NCBI GenBank assembly: GCA_027084145.1
Contig: JALWLM010000154.1
Coordinates: forward strand, 1 to 6,425
Reading direction: 5' to 3'
Source: Crocinitomicaceae bacterium
GTDB taxonomy: Bacteria > Bacteroidota > Bacteroidia > Flavobacteriales_D > Crocinitomicaceae
DNA length: 6,425 nucleotides
Shown: positions 1 to 6,123 of the stretch, piece after piece
How the letters are laid out: each line of letters opens with the position of its first letter
Numbering within the stretch: position 1 is the first letter of the stretch
Translations under genes and position numbers: made by a program
Notes under the pieces: generated by a model
Told to the model about the DNA's origin: nothing
Database searches by the model: none
Seen by the model: the letters and a program-made list of their open reading frames with translations, nothing else

Positions 1-493
1 GCCTGAGCAACAGCTAGAGGAAGAAAAAGATACTTTATCACATCAAAATAACTTATTGGATAGTGTTCAAAAAATTGGAATACCCGTTTCGGATTTGAAA
101 AATGTATTTCCGGAACAAAAAAGAATTTTCCCCGAACGTTTTTTTCAGCCGATGAATAGAAAGATGGTACTGATTGGTAGAGAAGATACTTTGCGATGGT
201 ATGAATTAAGTTACAATGATTCATCTCAAGTGTTAAACGTGTTTTTCAATTGGTTAAATGCTTTTGGTGACCAAAGAGAAACGGTTAGAGTAGGAGATAA
301 AAAGCACGTATCTCGATTACCGTTTTTACTTATCGTTAAAGATAAACATTTAATCTATTTAAGAGCAAATCATCACATTGACAAAGAGAAGTGGAAATCG
401 TTTTATAAAGTTAAAGAATCGGATTGGTATTATGTTGTAGAACAAGATAAAAACAGAAAAATGGAATGGGAAATATTTCCCAAAAGAAAATAA
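1..493 (+). CDS. Unrecognised protein, 3' part of a gene cut by the left edge
   Basis: The reading frame is open from base 2 to the TAA at 491-493, giving at least 163 residues. A TTG at 56 could be read as a start, but the frame continues upstream without a stop to the window edge, so the gene almost certainly begins outside. The visible N-terminal part is acidic and Gln/Glu-rich (PEQQLEEEKDTL), like a linker or short coil. The rest is a soluble-looking mix of charged and aromatic residues with no membrane segment. There is one beta-like hydrophobic stretch (LPFLLIVKDKHLIYL) and a Lys/Trp-rich C-terminus ending EIFPKRK. I do not recognise the family and cannot assign a function. A signal peptide or lipobox would lie outside the window. 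It ends 16 bases before the symporter start, so the two are probably co-transcribed. Coding status is well supported by the long open frame and ordinary codon use; the identity is unknown. Confidence 0.8.
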   Translation, partial: PEQQLEEEKDTLSHQNNLLDSVQKIGIPVSDLKNVFPEQKRIFPERFFQPMNRKMVLIGREDTLRWYELSYNDSSQVLNVFFNWLNAFGDQRETVRVGDKKHVSRLPFLLIVKDKHLIYLRANHHIDKEKWKSFYKVKESDWYYVVEQDKNRKMEWEIFPKRK

Positions 494-509
494 ATAGTTA
501 ATTAGGAAT

Positions 510-2006
510 ATGAGTTCAACAGTAATCGTATTTGTCTTAGTTCTTTATTTCTCGGTTCTTATAGGAATAGCCTATTTTACATCAAGAAAAGCAGGGAATG
601 AAGCGTTTTTTATAGGAGAGCGGAAATCACCATGGTATGTGGTGTCATTTGGAATGATTGGAGCGTCTTTGAGCGGTGTAACCTTTATATCAGTGCCGGG
701 TTGGGTAGGCAATGAGAATAATCAATTTAGTTACATGCAGGCAGTGTTGGGATACTTAGTAGGGTATTTCGTGGTGGCTTATGTTTTATTGCCTTTGTAT
801 TACAAAATGAATTTGGTATCCATCTATGAATATTTAAAAAAACGGTTTGGCTATGTTTCTTACAAAACAGGAGCGGCGTTTTTCCTACTTTCTCGAATTA
901 TTGGAGCATCAGTTCGTTTATTGCTTGTTGCTAATGTTTTACAATATGTATTATTTGATAAATGGAATGTTCCTTTTGAGCTTACGGTAGTTGTTTCTGT
1001 ATTATTGATTTGGTTATACACCAATCGAGGAGGGATTAAAACAATTGTGTGGACAGATACTTTGCAAACAGCCTTTATGTTGGCTTCAGTTTTACTTACT
1101 ATTTGGTTTTTGACCGATGCATTGGGTATTAAAGGTGAAATCGTTTCGACAATAAAAAACAGTCCTTATTCTAAAGTTTTTTTCTTTGATGATTTTAATG
1201 GGGCCAATCATTTTTTAAAGCATTTTTTTGGTGGAATTTTTATTACCATTGGAATGACAGGATTGGATCAAGATATGATGCAAAAGAATTTGAGTTGTAA
1301 AAATATCGGGGAAGCGCAAAAGAATATGATTACAATGGCTTTTATTTTAGTGGTAGTTAATCTCGTTTTTTTAGGGTTAGGAGCTTTGCTTTATATGTAT
1401 GCGGAACAATTTGGTGTTAAGGTGGAAAAATCAGATTTATTATTTCCTGCTGTAGCAATGAGTGAGGATTCGGGAGTGTTACTGGGGATTTTGTTTTTAT
1501 TAGGATTAATAGCAGCAGCTTATTCGAGTGCAGATTCGGCTTTAACTTCATTAACGACATCTTTCTCTATTGACTTTTTGGGGGTAAATGAAAAAGACTA
1601 TTCGAAAAAGAAAAGAGAAAAATTAAGGAGAGTTGTTCATGTCGTTATGTCTGTCATTATCATAATGGCAGTGATACTTTTAAAATACGGAACAGATGAA
1701 TCAGCTATTGGGCTTTTAATGAAATTTGCAGGATTTACTTACGGACCGCTTATCGGCATTTTCTTTTTTGGTATTTTGACTCAGCGATACATTAAAGATA
1801 AAATGGTGTTGTGGATTAGTTTATTTTCTATTCTCACAACCTTCTTTTTATGGTATTATTCTACGGGGGCTCCCGGAGTACCAAAAGGAGAGGAAGGAAT
1901 ATTCGGAGGATATCGGTTTGGTTTTGAATTAATTATTTTAAATGCGACAATTTGTTTCGCATTACTTTTCTTGTTTTCAAAGAAAAAGGGTAACTTTGAA
2001 ATATGA
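510..2006 (+). CDS. Sodium:solute symporter (SSS family) permease
   Basis: This is an inner-membrane transporter predicted to couple solute uptake to the sodium gradient. The 498 residues are strongly hydrophobic and resolve by eye into about 13 membrane helices, the usual number for this family (TC 2.A.21, LeuT-like fold). Family hallmarks are the early GASLSGVTFISVPGW segment (51-65), the GGIKTIVWTDTLQ motif (174-186), DQDMMQKNLSCKN (253-265), and the helix with AAYSSADSALTSLTTSF. Ser339 and Ser340 in that helix fall where family members bind the Na2 sodium ion. The C-terminus is short and basic (FSKKKGNFEI), so no sensor-kinase domain is fused. The ATG at 510 leaves a short N-terminal tail before helix 1, as expected. 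The substrate cannot be read from sequence: SSS members carry sugars, amino acids, sialic acid or other solutes. Its stop overlaps the following GlmU-like start by 4 bases, so an amino-sugar link is possible but only inferred from position. Confidence 0.93.
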   Translation: MSSTVIVFVLVLYFSVLIGIAYFTSRKAGNEAFFIGERKSPWYVVSFGMIGASLSGVTFISVPGWVGNENNQFSYMQAVLGYLVGYFVVAYVLLPLYYKMNLVSIYEYLKKRFGYVSYKTGAAFFLLSRIIGASVRLLLVANVLQYVLFDKWNVPFELTVVVSVLLIWLYTNRGGIKTIVWTDTLQTAFMLASVLLTIWFLTDALGIKGEIVSTIKNSPYSKVFFFDDFNGANHFLKHFFGGIFITIGMTGLDQDMMQKNLSCKNIGEAQKNMITMAFILVVVNLVFLGLGALLYMYAEQFGVKVEKSDLLFPAVAMSEDSGVLLGILFLLGLIAAAYSSADSALTSLTTSFSIDFLGVNEKDYSKKKREKLRRVVHVVMSVIIIMAVILLKYGTDESAIGLLMKFAGFTYGPLIGIFFFGILTQRYIKDKMVLWISLFSILTTFFLWYYSTGAPGVPKGEEGIFGGYRFGFELIILNATICFALLFLFSKKKGNFEI

Positions 2007-3130
2007 GGATTCAATTACACGACAACGGAAAACATTTAGAATTTGCGCCATTGACTCTAACCCGACCGGTAGGGGAATTACGTGTAGGAATTTTAACGAA
2101 TGTAGAACGATGGAAAATATTTGTTCCGGAAGCAGAAATAGGTTTTGATACAGAAGATTATTTGCTGGAAGCATATCCCTTTCATCATGATGCCATTGTC
2201 GTTAACGCAACAGTTATTCCGACAAAAGAATTGGTAGAAGAAATTTTAGCATTAAAAGGGCACGAGGAATTAGTCATAGGAACGGAATGGATAGCGAGGG
2301 TGGGAACGGGTGATGTTATTAAAAAATCAAATTTACCGATGCCGGTTATTTTGAAAAAAAGATGGGACTTGTATCAAAAAAACGAACAAATATTAAAATC
2401 TGATTTTGAGCTGTTAACCAAAGGAAGAGCATCTGTTCAATTATCATCAACCAATACGATTATAGGAAATCCGGAGCATGTTTTTTTAGAAAAAGGAGCA
2501 TCAGTAGAAGCTAGTATACTTAATACTAAAAATGGACCTATTTATATCGGAGAAGATGCTGAAATCATGGAGGGAAGTGTTATTAGAGGGGCTTTAGCAA
2601 TGAATAAAGGAAGTGTTTTAAAACTGGGAAGTAAAATTTATGGAGCAACAACGTTAGGGCCGTATTGTAAAGTGGGAGGTGAGGTCAATAATGTTGTTTT
2701 TCAAGCTTATTCCAATAAAGGACACGATGGTTTTTTAGGAAACTCTTTAATTGGAGAATGGTGTAATATTGGAGCGGACACAAATACTTCCAATCTGAAA
2801 AATAATTACGGATTTGTAAAAACGTATTCTTATGTGACAAGAAAAATAGAACAAACCCATGTCCGGTTTATGGGATTAACCATGGGAGATCATTCAAAAA
2901 CAGGTATCAATACGATGTTTAATACCGCAACAGTTGTCGGTGTATTTGCAAATATTTTCGGTTCGGGATTTCCTTCCAAATACATCCCATCATTTTCTTG
3001 GGGGATTGAAGGTGATCGTTTTGATTTTGACAAAGCAATTCAATCCGCAAATATGATGATGCATCGAAGAGGAAAAGAATTGACTGAAGCAGAAAAATCA
3101 GTTTTAAAATTTATTTACGACAGTAAATAA
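2003..3130 (+). CDS. Alternative GlmU-like sugar nucleotidyltransferase / hexapeptide acyltransferase
   Basis: This is probably the Bacteroidota-type bifunctional enzyme proposed to stand in for GlmU. It would acetylate glucosamine-1-phosphate with acetyl-CoA and couple the product to UTP, making UDP-GlcNAc for peptidoglycan and lipid A in the cytoplasm. The N-terminal part opens with the family motif LTLTRPVGELRVGILT (17-32) and lacks the classical GxGTRM nucleotide loop, as is normal for this family. From about residue 150 the chain becomes a left-handed beta-helix of hexapeptide repeats (IYIGEDAEIMEGSVI, KLGSKIYGATTLGPYCKVGG). The conserved active-site-like stretch has HDGFLG (241-246) and NIGADTNTSNLKNNY (256-270). 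At 375 residues it is close to the length I expect for the family. The start ATG shares its ATGA with the symporter stop, which favours translational coupling. Family assignment is strong. The exact sugar and both activities are inferred from the family, so no gene symbol is given. Confidence 0.9.
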   Translation: MRIQLHDNGKHLEFAPLTLTRPVGELRVGILTNVERWKIFVPEAEIGFDTEDYLLEAYPFHHDAIVVNATVIPTKELVEEILALKGHEELVIGTEWIARVGTGDVIKKSNLPMPVILKKRWDLYQKNEQILKSDFELLTKGRASVQLSSTNTIIGNPEHVFLEKGASVEASILNTKNGPIYIGEDAEIMEGSVIRGALAMNKGSVLKLGSKIYGATTLGPYCKVGGEVNNVVFQAYSNKGHDGFLGNSLIGEWCNIGADTNTSNLKNNYGFVKTYSYVTRKIEQTHVRFMGLTMGDHSKTGINTMFNTATVVGVFANIFGSGFPSKYIPSFSWGIEGDRFDFDKAIQSANMMMHRRGKELTEAEKSVLKFIYDSK

Positions 3131-3152
3131 GACATATTAGCAGGAATATTTA

Positions 3153-3169
3153 TTGGCACAACCTTTGAC
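3153..3169 (+). promoter_or_regulatory. Candidate sigma-54 (RpoN) promoter for lon
   Basis: TTGGCAC at 3153-3159 is followed after four bases by TTTGAC at 3164-3169. This gives the correct GG-to-G spacing of a -24/-12 promoter (consensus TGGCAC, five bases, TTGC). The -24 half is perfect, but the -12 half has GA in place of GC. Transcription would start near 3180, leaving a leader of about 65 bases before lon. A primary-sigma -7 box (AACCTTTG against TAnnTTTG) overlaps the same bases but has no evident -33 partner. No enhancer site for an activator was identified. Confidence 0.4.
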
Positions 3170-3193
3170 AGAAAGAGGCGAGGTGTAAAGAAA

Positions 3194-3216
3194 TCGGTTT
3201 TTTATTGAAAAACTGA
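3194..3216 (+). other. Leader hairpin upstream of lon
   Basis: TCGGTTTTT (3194-3202) pairs with AAAAACTGA (3208-3216), giving a nine-pair stem with one G-U pair and a TATTG loop. It is not followed by a T run, so it does not look like a terminator for the upstream cluster. It lies about 30 bases before the lon ATG, inside the predicted 5' leader. It could affect mRNA stability or translation. Because the stem is mostly A-T, it may also be chance in AT-rich sequence. Confidence 0.35.
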
Positions 3217-3245
3217 CAGATTGACTTATTAAAAATAGAGTAAAC

Positions 3246-5681
3246 ATGAATAAGAAAGAGGATAATTTCTTTTTGGATTTTACAGACTTCTCTGAAAATG
3301 CGGAATTTATTCCACTAATTACAGCGGAAGAGGAGGATAAAATGAGTAAGGAAAAATATGCAGAAGAATTAGCAATATTGCCTTTGCGAAACAATGTGCT
3401 ATTCCCCGGAGTTGTGATTCCAATAACGGTCGGAAGAGATAAGTCAATTAAATTAATACAAGAAGCTAACGCAGGTAGTAAAATCATCGGTGTTGTTTCT
3501 CAAAAAAATGCAGAAATTGAATCACCTGAATTTTCAGATTTATATGAGATAGGAACGGTAGCACAAATCATCAAGTTGTTAAACATGCCTGATGGTAGTA
3601 TTACTGTCATTATTCAAGGGAAAAGAAGATTTAAGATTACTCAACCGATACAAAGTGAGCCTTATTTCAAGGCGAAGGTGAAAATGCTTAAAGAACAAGT
3701 GGTGGATGTGAATAATCCGGAAGTAAATTTGATGATTGATACCGTGAAAGACTTGGCGATGCAAATCATCAAGGAAAGTCCGAATATTCCTACGGAAGCA
3801 ACCTTTGCATTGAAGAATATTGATAGTCCGACGTTTTTAATCAATTTTATATCTTCTAACATGAATGCAGACGTGAAGACGAAACAGGAAATGTTGGAAG
3901 AATTAGATATCAAAAAACGTATTGAACTTGTTTTGAAACATTTGACAATGGAAATTCAAATGTTGGAGATGAAAAATGAAATTCAAAACAAGGTGCGGAT
4001 GGATATTGATAAGCAGCAGAGAGAGTTTTTTCTTCAACAACAAATGAGGACCATCCAAGATGAATTAGGAGGTTCTCCGCAAGAGCAAGATATTCGAGAC
4101 TTTGAAGAAAGAGCAAAAAAGAAAAAATGGACAAAGAAAGTCGACAAATTCTTCCATAAGGAGCTCGATAAGTTGCGAAGAATGAATCCTCAAGGAGCGG
4201 AATATACCGTCCAATTAAATTTTTTGGAAACGCTATTGGATTTACCTTGGGGAGAATACACCAAAGATAATTTAGATTTAAAACGGGCAAAGGAGATTTT
4301 GGAAAGAGATCATTATGGCTTAAAAAAAGTTAAAGAACGGATTTTAGAATATTTAGCCGTATTAAAATTAAAAGGAAATATGAAATCTCCGATTTTATGT
4401 TTTTACGGACCTCCGGGAGTGGGCAAGACTTCTTTAGGAAGATCTATAGCAGAGGCATTAGGTCGAAAATACGTAAGAATGTCTTTAGGGGGACTACATG
4501 ATGAGTCGGAAATCAGAGGACATCGTAAGACTTATATCGGGGCAATGCCGGGACGTATTATTCAGAATTTGAAAAAAGTAGGCATAAGTAACCCTGTTTT
4601 TGTTTTAGATGAAATAGATAAATTAGGAAGAAGTAATCATGGGGATCCTTCTTCAGCATTATTGGAAGTGCTTGACCCTGAGCAAAATAGTGCTTTCTAT
4701 GACAATTACATAGAAACAGAATATGATTTATCTCGGATTTTGTTTATAGCGACGGCGAATCATTTAGATACAATTCAAGCACCGCTTCGGGACAGGATGG
4801 AAATTATCGAAGTAAATGGATATACTACAGAAGAGAAAATAGAAATTGCTAAGCGTCACTTGCTTCCAAAACAAATAGAAGCACATGGAATTAAAAAGAA
4901 TCAAATAAAATTGAATAAGAGAACCATTGAAAAGATAATTGAAGAATATACAAGAGAGTCGGGGGTCAGAGGTTTAGATAAGATGATCGCAAAATTGGTT
5001 CGTCATCGAGCAAAACAAATTGCAATGGAAGAACCGTTTGAGATAGAAATAAAAGCAAGTGATTTAAAAGATATACTGGGAGTAGGAAGACCTAAGACTA
5101 AATATAGTAACAATAATGTATTGGGTGTGGTAACCGGATTAGCCTGGACCTCCGTAGGAGGTGATATTTTATTTATTGAGTCTTCTATTACAAAAGGAAA
5201 AGGGAAGCTAACCTTAACGGGGAATTTAGGAGATGTGATGAAGGAGTCAGCGATGATCGCATTAGAATATTTAAAAGCAAATTCAGAATTGATTGGTCTA
5301 ACTCAAGAGATATTTGATGAACATAATGTCCATATTCATGTGCCTGAGGGGGCAACACCAAAAGATGGACCTAGTGCAGGAATTGCTATGTTAACTTCTT
5401 TAGCTTCTATTTTCTCTCGACGTAAGGTTAAGAAAAGTATAGCAATGACAGGAGAAATAACACTTAGAGGAGACGTCTTACCGGTGGGAGGAATTAAAGA
5501 GAAAATTTTAGCAGCAAAACGAGCTAAAATAAAAGAAATCATTTTAGCTGAAGAAAACAGAAAAGATATAGAAGAAATAGAACAGGATTATTTAAAAGGA
5601 TTGACCTTCCATTATGTAAAAAGAATGGAAGAGGTTTTAGAGATTGCTTTAACAAAAACGGTAGTCAAAAAGAAAGAATGA
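3246..5681 (+). CDS. lon: ATP-dependent Lon protease (endopeptidase La)
   Basis: Lon is a cytoplasmic AAA+ serine protease that forms hexamers, unfolds damaged or regulated proteins with ATP and degrades them. The order of parts is complete. An acidic N-terminal tail is followed by the LON substrate-binding domain from about residue 42 (LAILPLRNNVLFPGVVIP). A helical coil rich in Gln and Lys covers about 235-300. The ATPase has Walker A GPPGVGKT (388-395), Walker B VFVLDEID with Asp455 and Glu456, and PLRDRMEI from 513. The protease domain has catalytic Ser710 in KDGPSAG and Lys753 in GGIKEK, 43 residues apart as in the E. coli enzyme. The length of 811 fits family members with the longer Bacteroidota N-terminus. 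The ATG at 3246 is preferred because the DFTDFSENAEFIPLITAEE tail resembles that of related Lon proteins. An in-frame ATG at 3342 (Met33) is an alternative. No defect is visible. It is probably transcribed alone from the 115-base gap upstream. Confidence 0.98.
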   Translation: MNKKEDNFFLDFTDFSENAEFIPLITAEEEDKMSKEKYAEELAILPLRNNVLFPGVVIPITVGRDKSIKLIQEANAGSKIIGVVSQKNAEIESPEFSDLYEIGTVAQIIKLLNMPDGSITVIIQGKRRFKITQPIQSEPYFKAKVKMLKEQVVDVNNPEVNLMIDTVKDLAMQIIKESPNIPTEATFALKNIDSPTFLINFISSNMNADVKTKQEMLEELDIKKRIELVLKHLTMEIQMLEMKNEIQNKVRMDIDKQQREFFLQQQMRTIQDELGGSPQEQDIRDFEERAKKKKWTKKVDKFFHKELDKLRRMNPQGAEYTVQLNFLETLLDLPWGEYTKDNLDLKRAKEILERDHYGLKKVKERILEYLAVLKLKGNMKSPILCFYGPPGVGKTSLGRSIAEALGRKYVRMSLGGLHDESEIRGHRKTYIGAMPGRIIQNLKKVGISNPVFVLDEIDKLGRSNHGDPSSALLEVLDPEQNSAFYDNYIETEYDLSRILFIATANHLDTIQAPLRDRMEIIEVNGYTTEEKIEIAKRHLLPKQIEAHGIKKNQIKLNKRTIEKIIEEYTRESGVRGLDKMIAKLVRHRAKQIAMEEPFEIEIKASDLKDILGVGRPKTKYSNNNVLGVVTGLAWTSVGGDILFIESSITKGKGKLTLTGNLGDVMKESAMIALEYLKANSELIGLTQEIFDEHNVHIHVPEGATPKDGPSAGIAMLTSLASIFSRRKVKKSIAMTGEITLRGDVLPVGGIKEKILAAKRAKIKEIILAEENRKDIEEIEQDYLKGLTFHYVKRMEEVLEIALTKTVVKKKE

Positions 5682-5700
5682 ACAAGAGAAAAAACTTGTT
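5681..5700 (+). terminator. Weak hairpin just after the lon stop
   Basis: AACAAG (5681-5686) pairs with CTTGTT (5695-5700) around an A-rich eight-base loop, starting at the last base of the lon stop codon. The six-pair stem is AT-rich and only a broken T run (ATTCTTTTA) follows. It would be an inefficient terminator at best, so some lon transcripts may read through the tRNA gene to the strong terminator at 5820. It also overlaps the -33 region of the tRNA promoter. Confidence 0.25.
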
Positions 5701-5724
5701 GATTCTTTTAGAAGATTACTTTTG
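5696..5724 (+). promoter_or_regulatory. Bacteroidota-type promoter of the tRNA-Val gene
   Basis: TACTTTTG at 5717-5724 is an exact match to the Bacteroidota -7 consensus TAnnTTTG. A TTG at 5696-5698 lies 18 bases upstream, in the range for the -33 element of the primary sigma factor of this phylum. The predicted transcription start is about 5-7 bases past the -7 box, near 5730, only a few bases before the mature tRNA 5' end at 5735. That is a sensible short leader for a tRNA gene. Position and match make this the best-supported promoter in the window. Confidence 0.65.
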
Positions 5725-5734
5725 CAATTCCAAA

Positions 5735-5809
5735 GAGATCGTAGCTCAGTTGGTTTAGAGCACTACCTTGACAGGGTAGGGGTCGTGGGTTCGAATCCCT
5801 CCGATCTCA
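5735..5809 (+). tRNA. tRNA-Val (anticodon GAC)
   Basis: A complete cloverleaf can be drawn. The acceptor stem GAGATCG (5735-5741) pairs perfectly with CGATCTC (5802-5808), and the discriminator A is at 5809. The D stem is GCTC/GAGC (5744-5747 and 5758-5761). The anticodon stem is CTACC/GGTAG around the loop TTGACAG, with GAC at 5770-5772 reading valine codons GUC and GUU. The variable loop has five bases. The T stem GTGGG/CCCTC (5785-5789 and 5797-5801) encloses TTCGAAT and has one T-T mismatch at the second pair (50-64). CCA is not encoded, so it must be added after transcription. It is a single tRNA gene between its own promoter and terminator. Confidence 0.96.
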
Positions 5810-5819
5810 CGAAGAAAGC

Positions 5820-5854
5820 AAAGCCCGACACAAAGTGTCGGGCTTTATTTTTTT
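5820..5854 (+). terminator. Strong intrinsic terminator after tRNA-Val
   Basis: AAAGCCCGACAC (5820-5831) pairs perfectly with GTGTCGGGCTTT (5835-5846) around an AAA triloop, giving a 12-pair GC-rich stem. It is followed by A and seven T residues (5848-5854). It starts 11 bases after the tRNA 3' end, so it ends the tRNA transcript and any read-through from lon. Its last bases are also part of an inverted repeat shared with the opposing terminator. Confidence 0.93.
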
Positions 5855-5863
5855 CCAATCGAA

Positions 5864-5878
5864 CTGAACGTAGTTCAG
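5864..5878. other. Small central hairpin between the terminators
   Basis: CTGAAC (5864-5869) pairs with GTTCAG (5873-5878) around a GTA triloop. It sits inside the loop of the 18-base inverted repeat, making three triloop hairpins in a row with loops AAA, GTA and GAA. It has no T run of its own. It may be a leftover terminator stem or a neutral palindrome. Confidence 0.5.
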
Positions 5879-5889
5879 GTGAGTATTGG

Positions 5890-5928
5890 AAAAAAATAAA
5901 GCATCTTATTACGAAGTAATAAGGCTTT
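5890..5928 (-). terminator. Intrinsic terminator for the minus-strand gene(s)
   Basis: Read on the minus strand, AAAGC (5928-5924) and CTTATTAC (5923-5916) pair with GTAATAAG (5912-5905) and GCTTT (5902-5898). The loop is a TTC triloop and there is a two-base AT bulge between the stem parts. An A and seven T residues follow (5896-5890). It is positioned to end transcripts arriving from the DUF5606-like gene at 6124-6425, and it faces the tRNA-Val terminator. Confidence 0.85.
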
Positions 5929-5981
5929 GCTTTCGGAGTTTGGATTAATTACTTTAGTATAAACCTTTTAGAAATAATTTT

Positions 5982-6122
5982 CTACTTAACCATTGCAGAT
6001 AGTAATGTAAGGTAATCAAAGTAAGTTTTGTCTGCATATCGAAATTGAGTTGTTACAAATCCCATATTTCCTTCTTTTCTACCTTTGAAGTAGTTAAAAA
6101 CAACCTTTTCGATTTCTTCCGA
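5982..6122 (-). pseudogene. Coding-like orphan fragment, possible 3' remnant of a lost gene
   Basis: On the minus strand, one base past the DUF5606-like stop, a +1 frame reads SEEIEKVVFNYFKGRKEG, then NMGFVTTQFRYADK, then TYFDYLTLLSAMVK, and ends at TAG (5984-5982). The composition looks like real protein, with an amphipathic helix followed by an aromatic-rich stretch, unlike random AT-rich sequence. The frame stays open upstream to about 6251, but only through the Lys-rich tail of the neighbouring gene, and no ATG occurs there. The first in-frame ATG is at 6065 (27 residues), with GAAGGA a few bases before it. It may be a decayed gene's C-terminus, a very small gene, or an extension of the upstream protein reached by frameshift. 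The family is not recognised. Confidence 0.35.
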
Positions 6123-6123
6123 A

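Larger units (their letters stand above)
5814..5934. repeat. Nested inverted repeat joining the two convergent terminators
   Basis: The outer arms GAAAGCAAAGCC (5814-5825) and GGCTTTGCTTTC (5923-5934) are a perfect 12-base inverted match. The inner arms are a perfect 18-base inverted match, GCTTTATTTTTTTCCAAT (5842-5859) against its complement at 5885-5902. Between outer and inner arms each side carries a different hairpin core, CGACAC/GTGTCG on the left and CTTATTAC/GTAATAAG on the right. The two terminators therefore share flanks and tails but not stem cores. The inner 18-pair stem would compete with both terminator hairpins in a read-through RNA. Confidence 0.85.

Noticed and set aside
56..58. 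TTG at 56 as the true start of the first gene
   Set aside because: The frame is open upstream to the window edge with protein-like sequence, so the gene most simply begins outside.
1942..2174. Short open frames on both strands over the symporter/GlmU-like junction
   Set aside because: They lie wholly within two well-supported genes in other frames and show no protein-like motifs.
3131..3150. Terminator for the symporter/GlmU-like cluster
   Set aside because: Only a weak ATATT/AATAT pairing is present and no T run follows, so no intrinsic terminator can be supported.
3137..4290. Several minus-strand open frames opposite the 5' half of lon
   Set aside because: They mirror the lon coding frame, and their hydrophobic runs are what antisense reading of a Lys/Glu-rich gene produces.
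5735..5809. tRNA-Val 3' end as an attachment site for an integrated element
   Set aside because: No integrase gene and no direct repeat of the tRNA 3' end are present in the window.
5722..5919. A 65-codon plus-strand open frame across the tRNA gene
   Set aside because: It reads through the tRNA-Val gene and its terminator and only exists because those RNA elements lack stops in this frame.
5814..5934. Inverted repeats as ends of an insertion sequence or integron-like element
   Set aside because: There is no open frame between the arms, no target duplication, and each arm is fully explained as part of a terminator.
5969..5984. TAGAAA/TTTCTA six-pair hairpin near the orphan fragment's stop
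   Set aside because: It is short, entirely AT-rich apart from one pair, and has no T run on either strand; likely chance.
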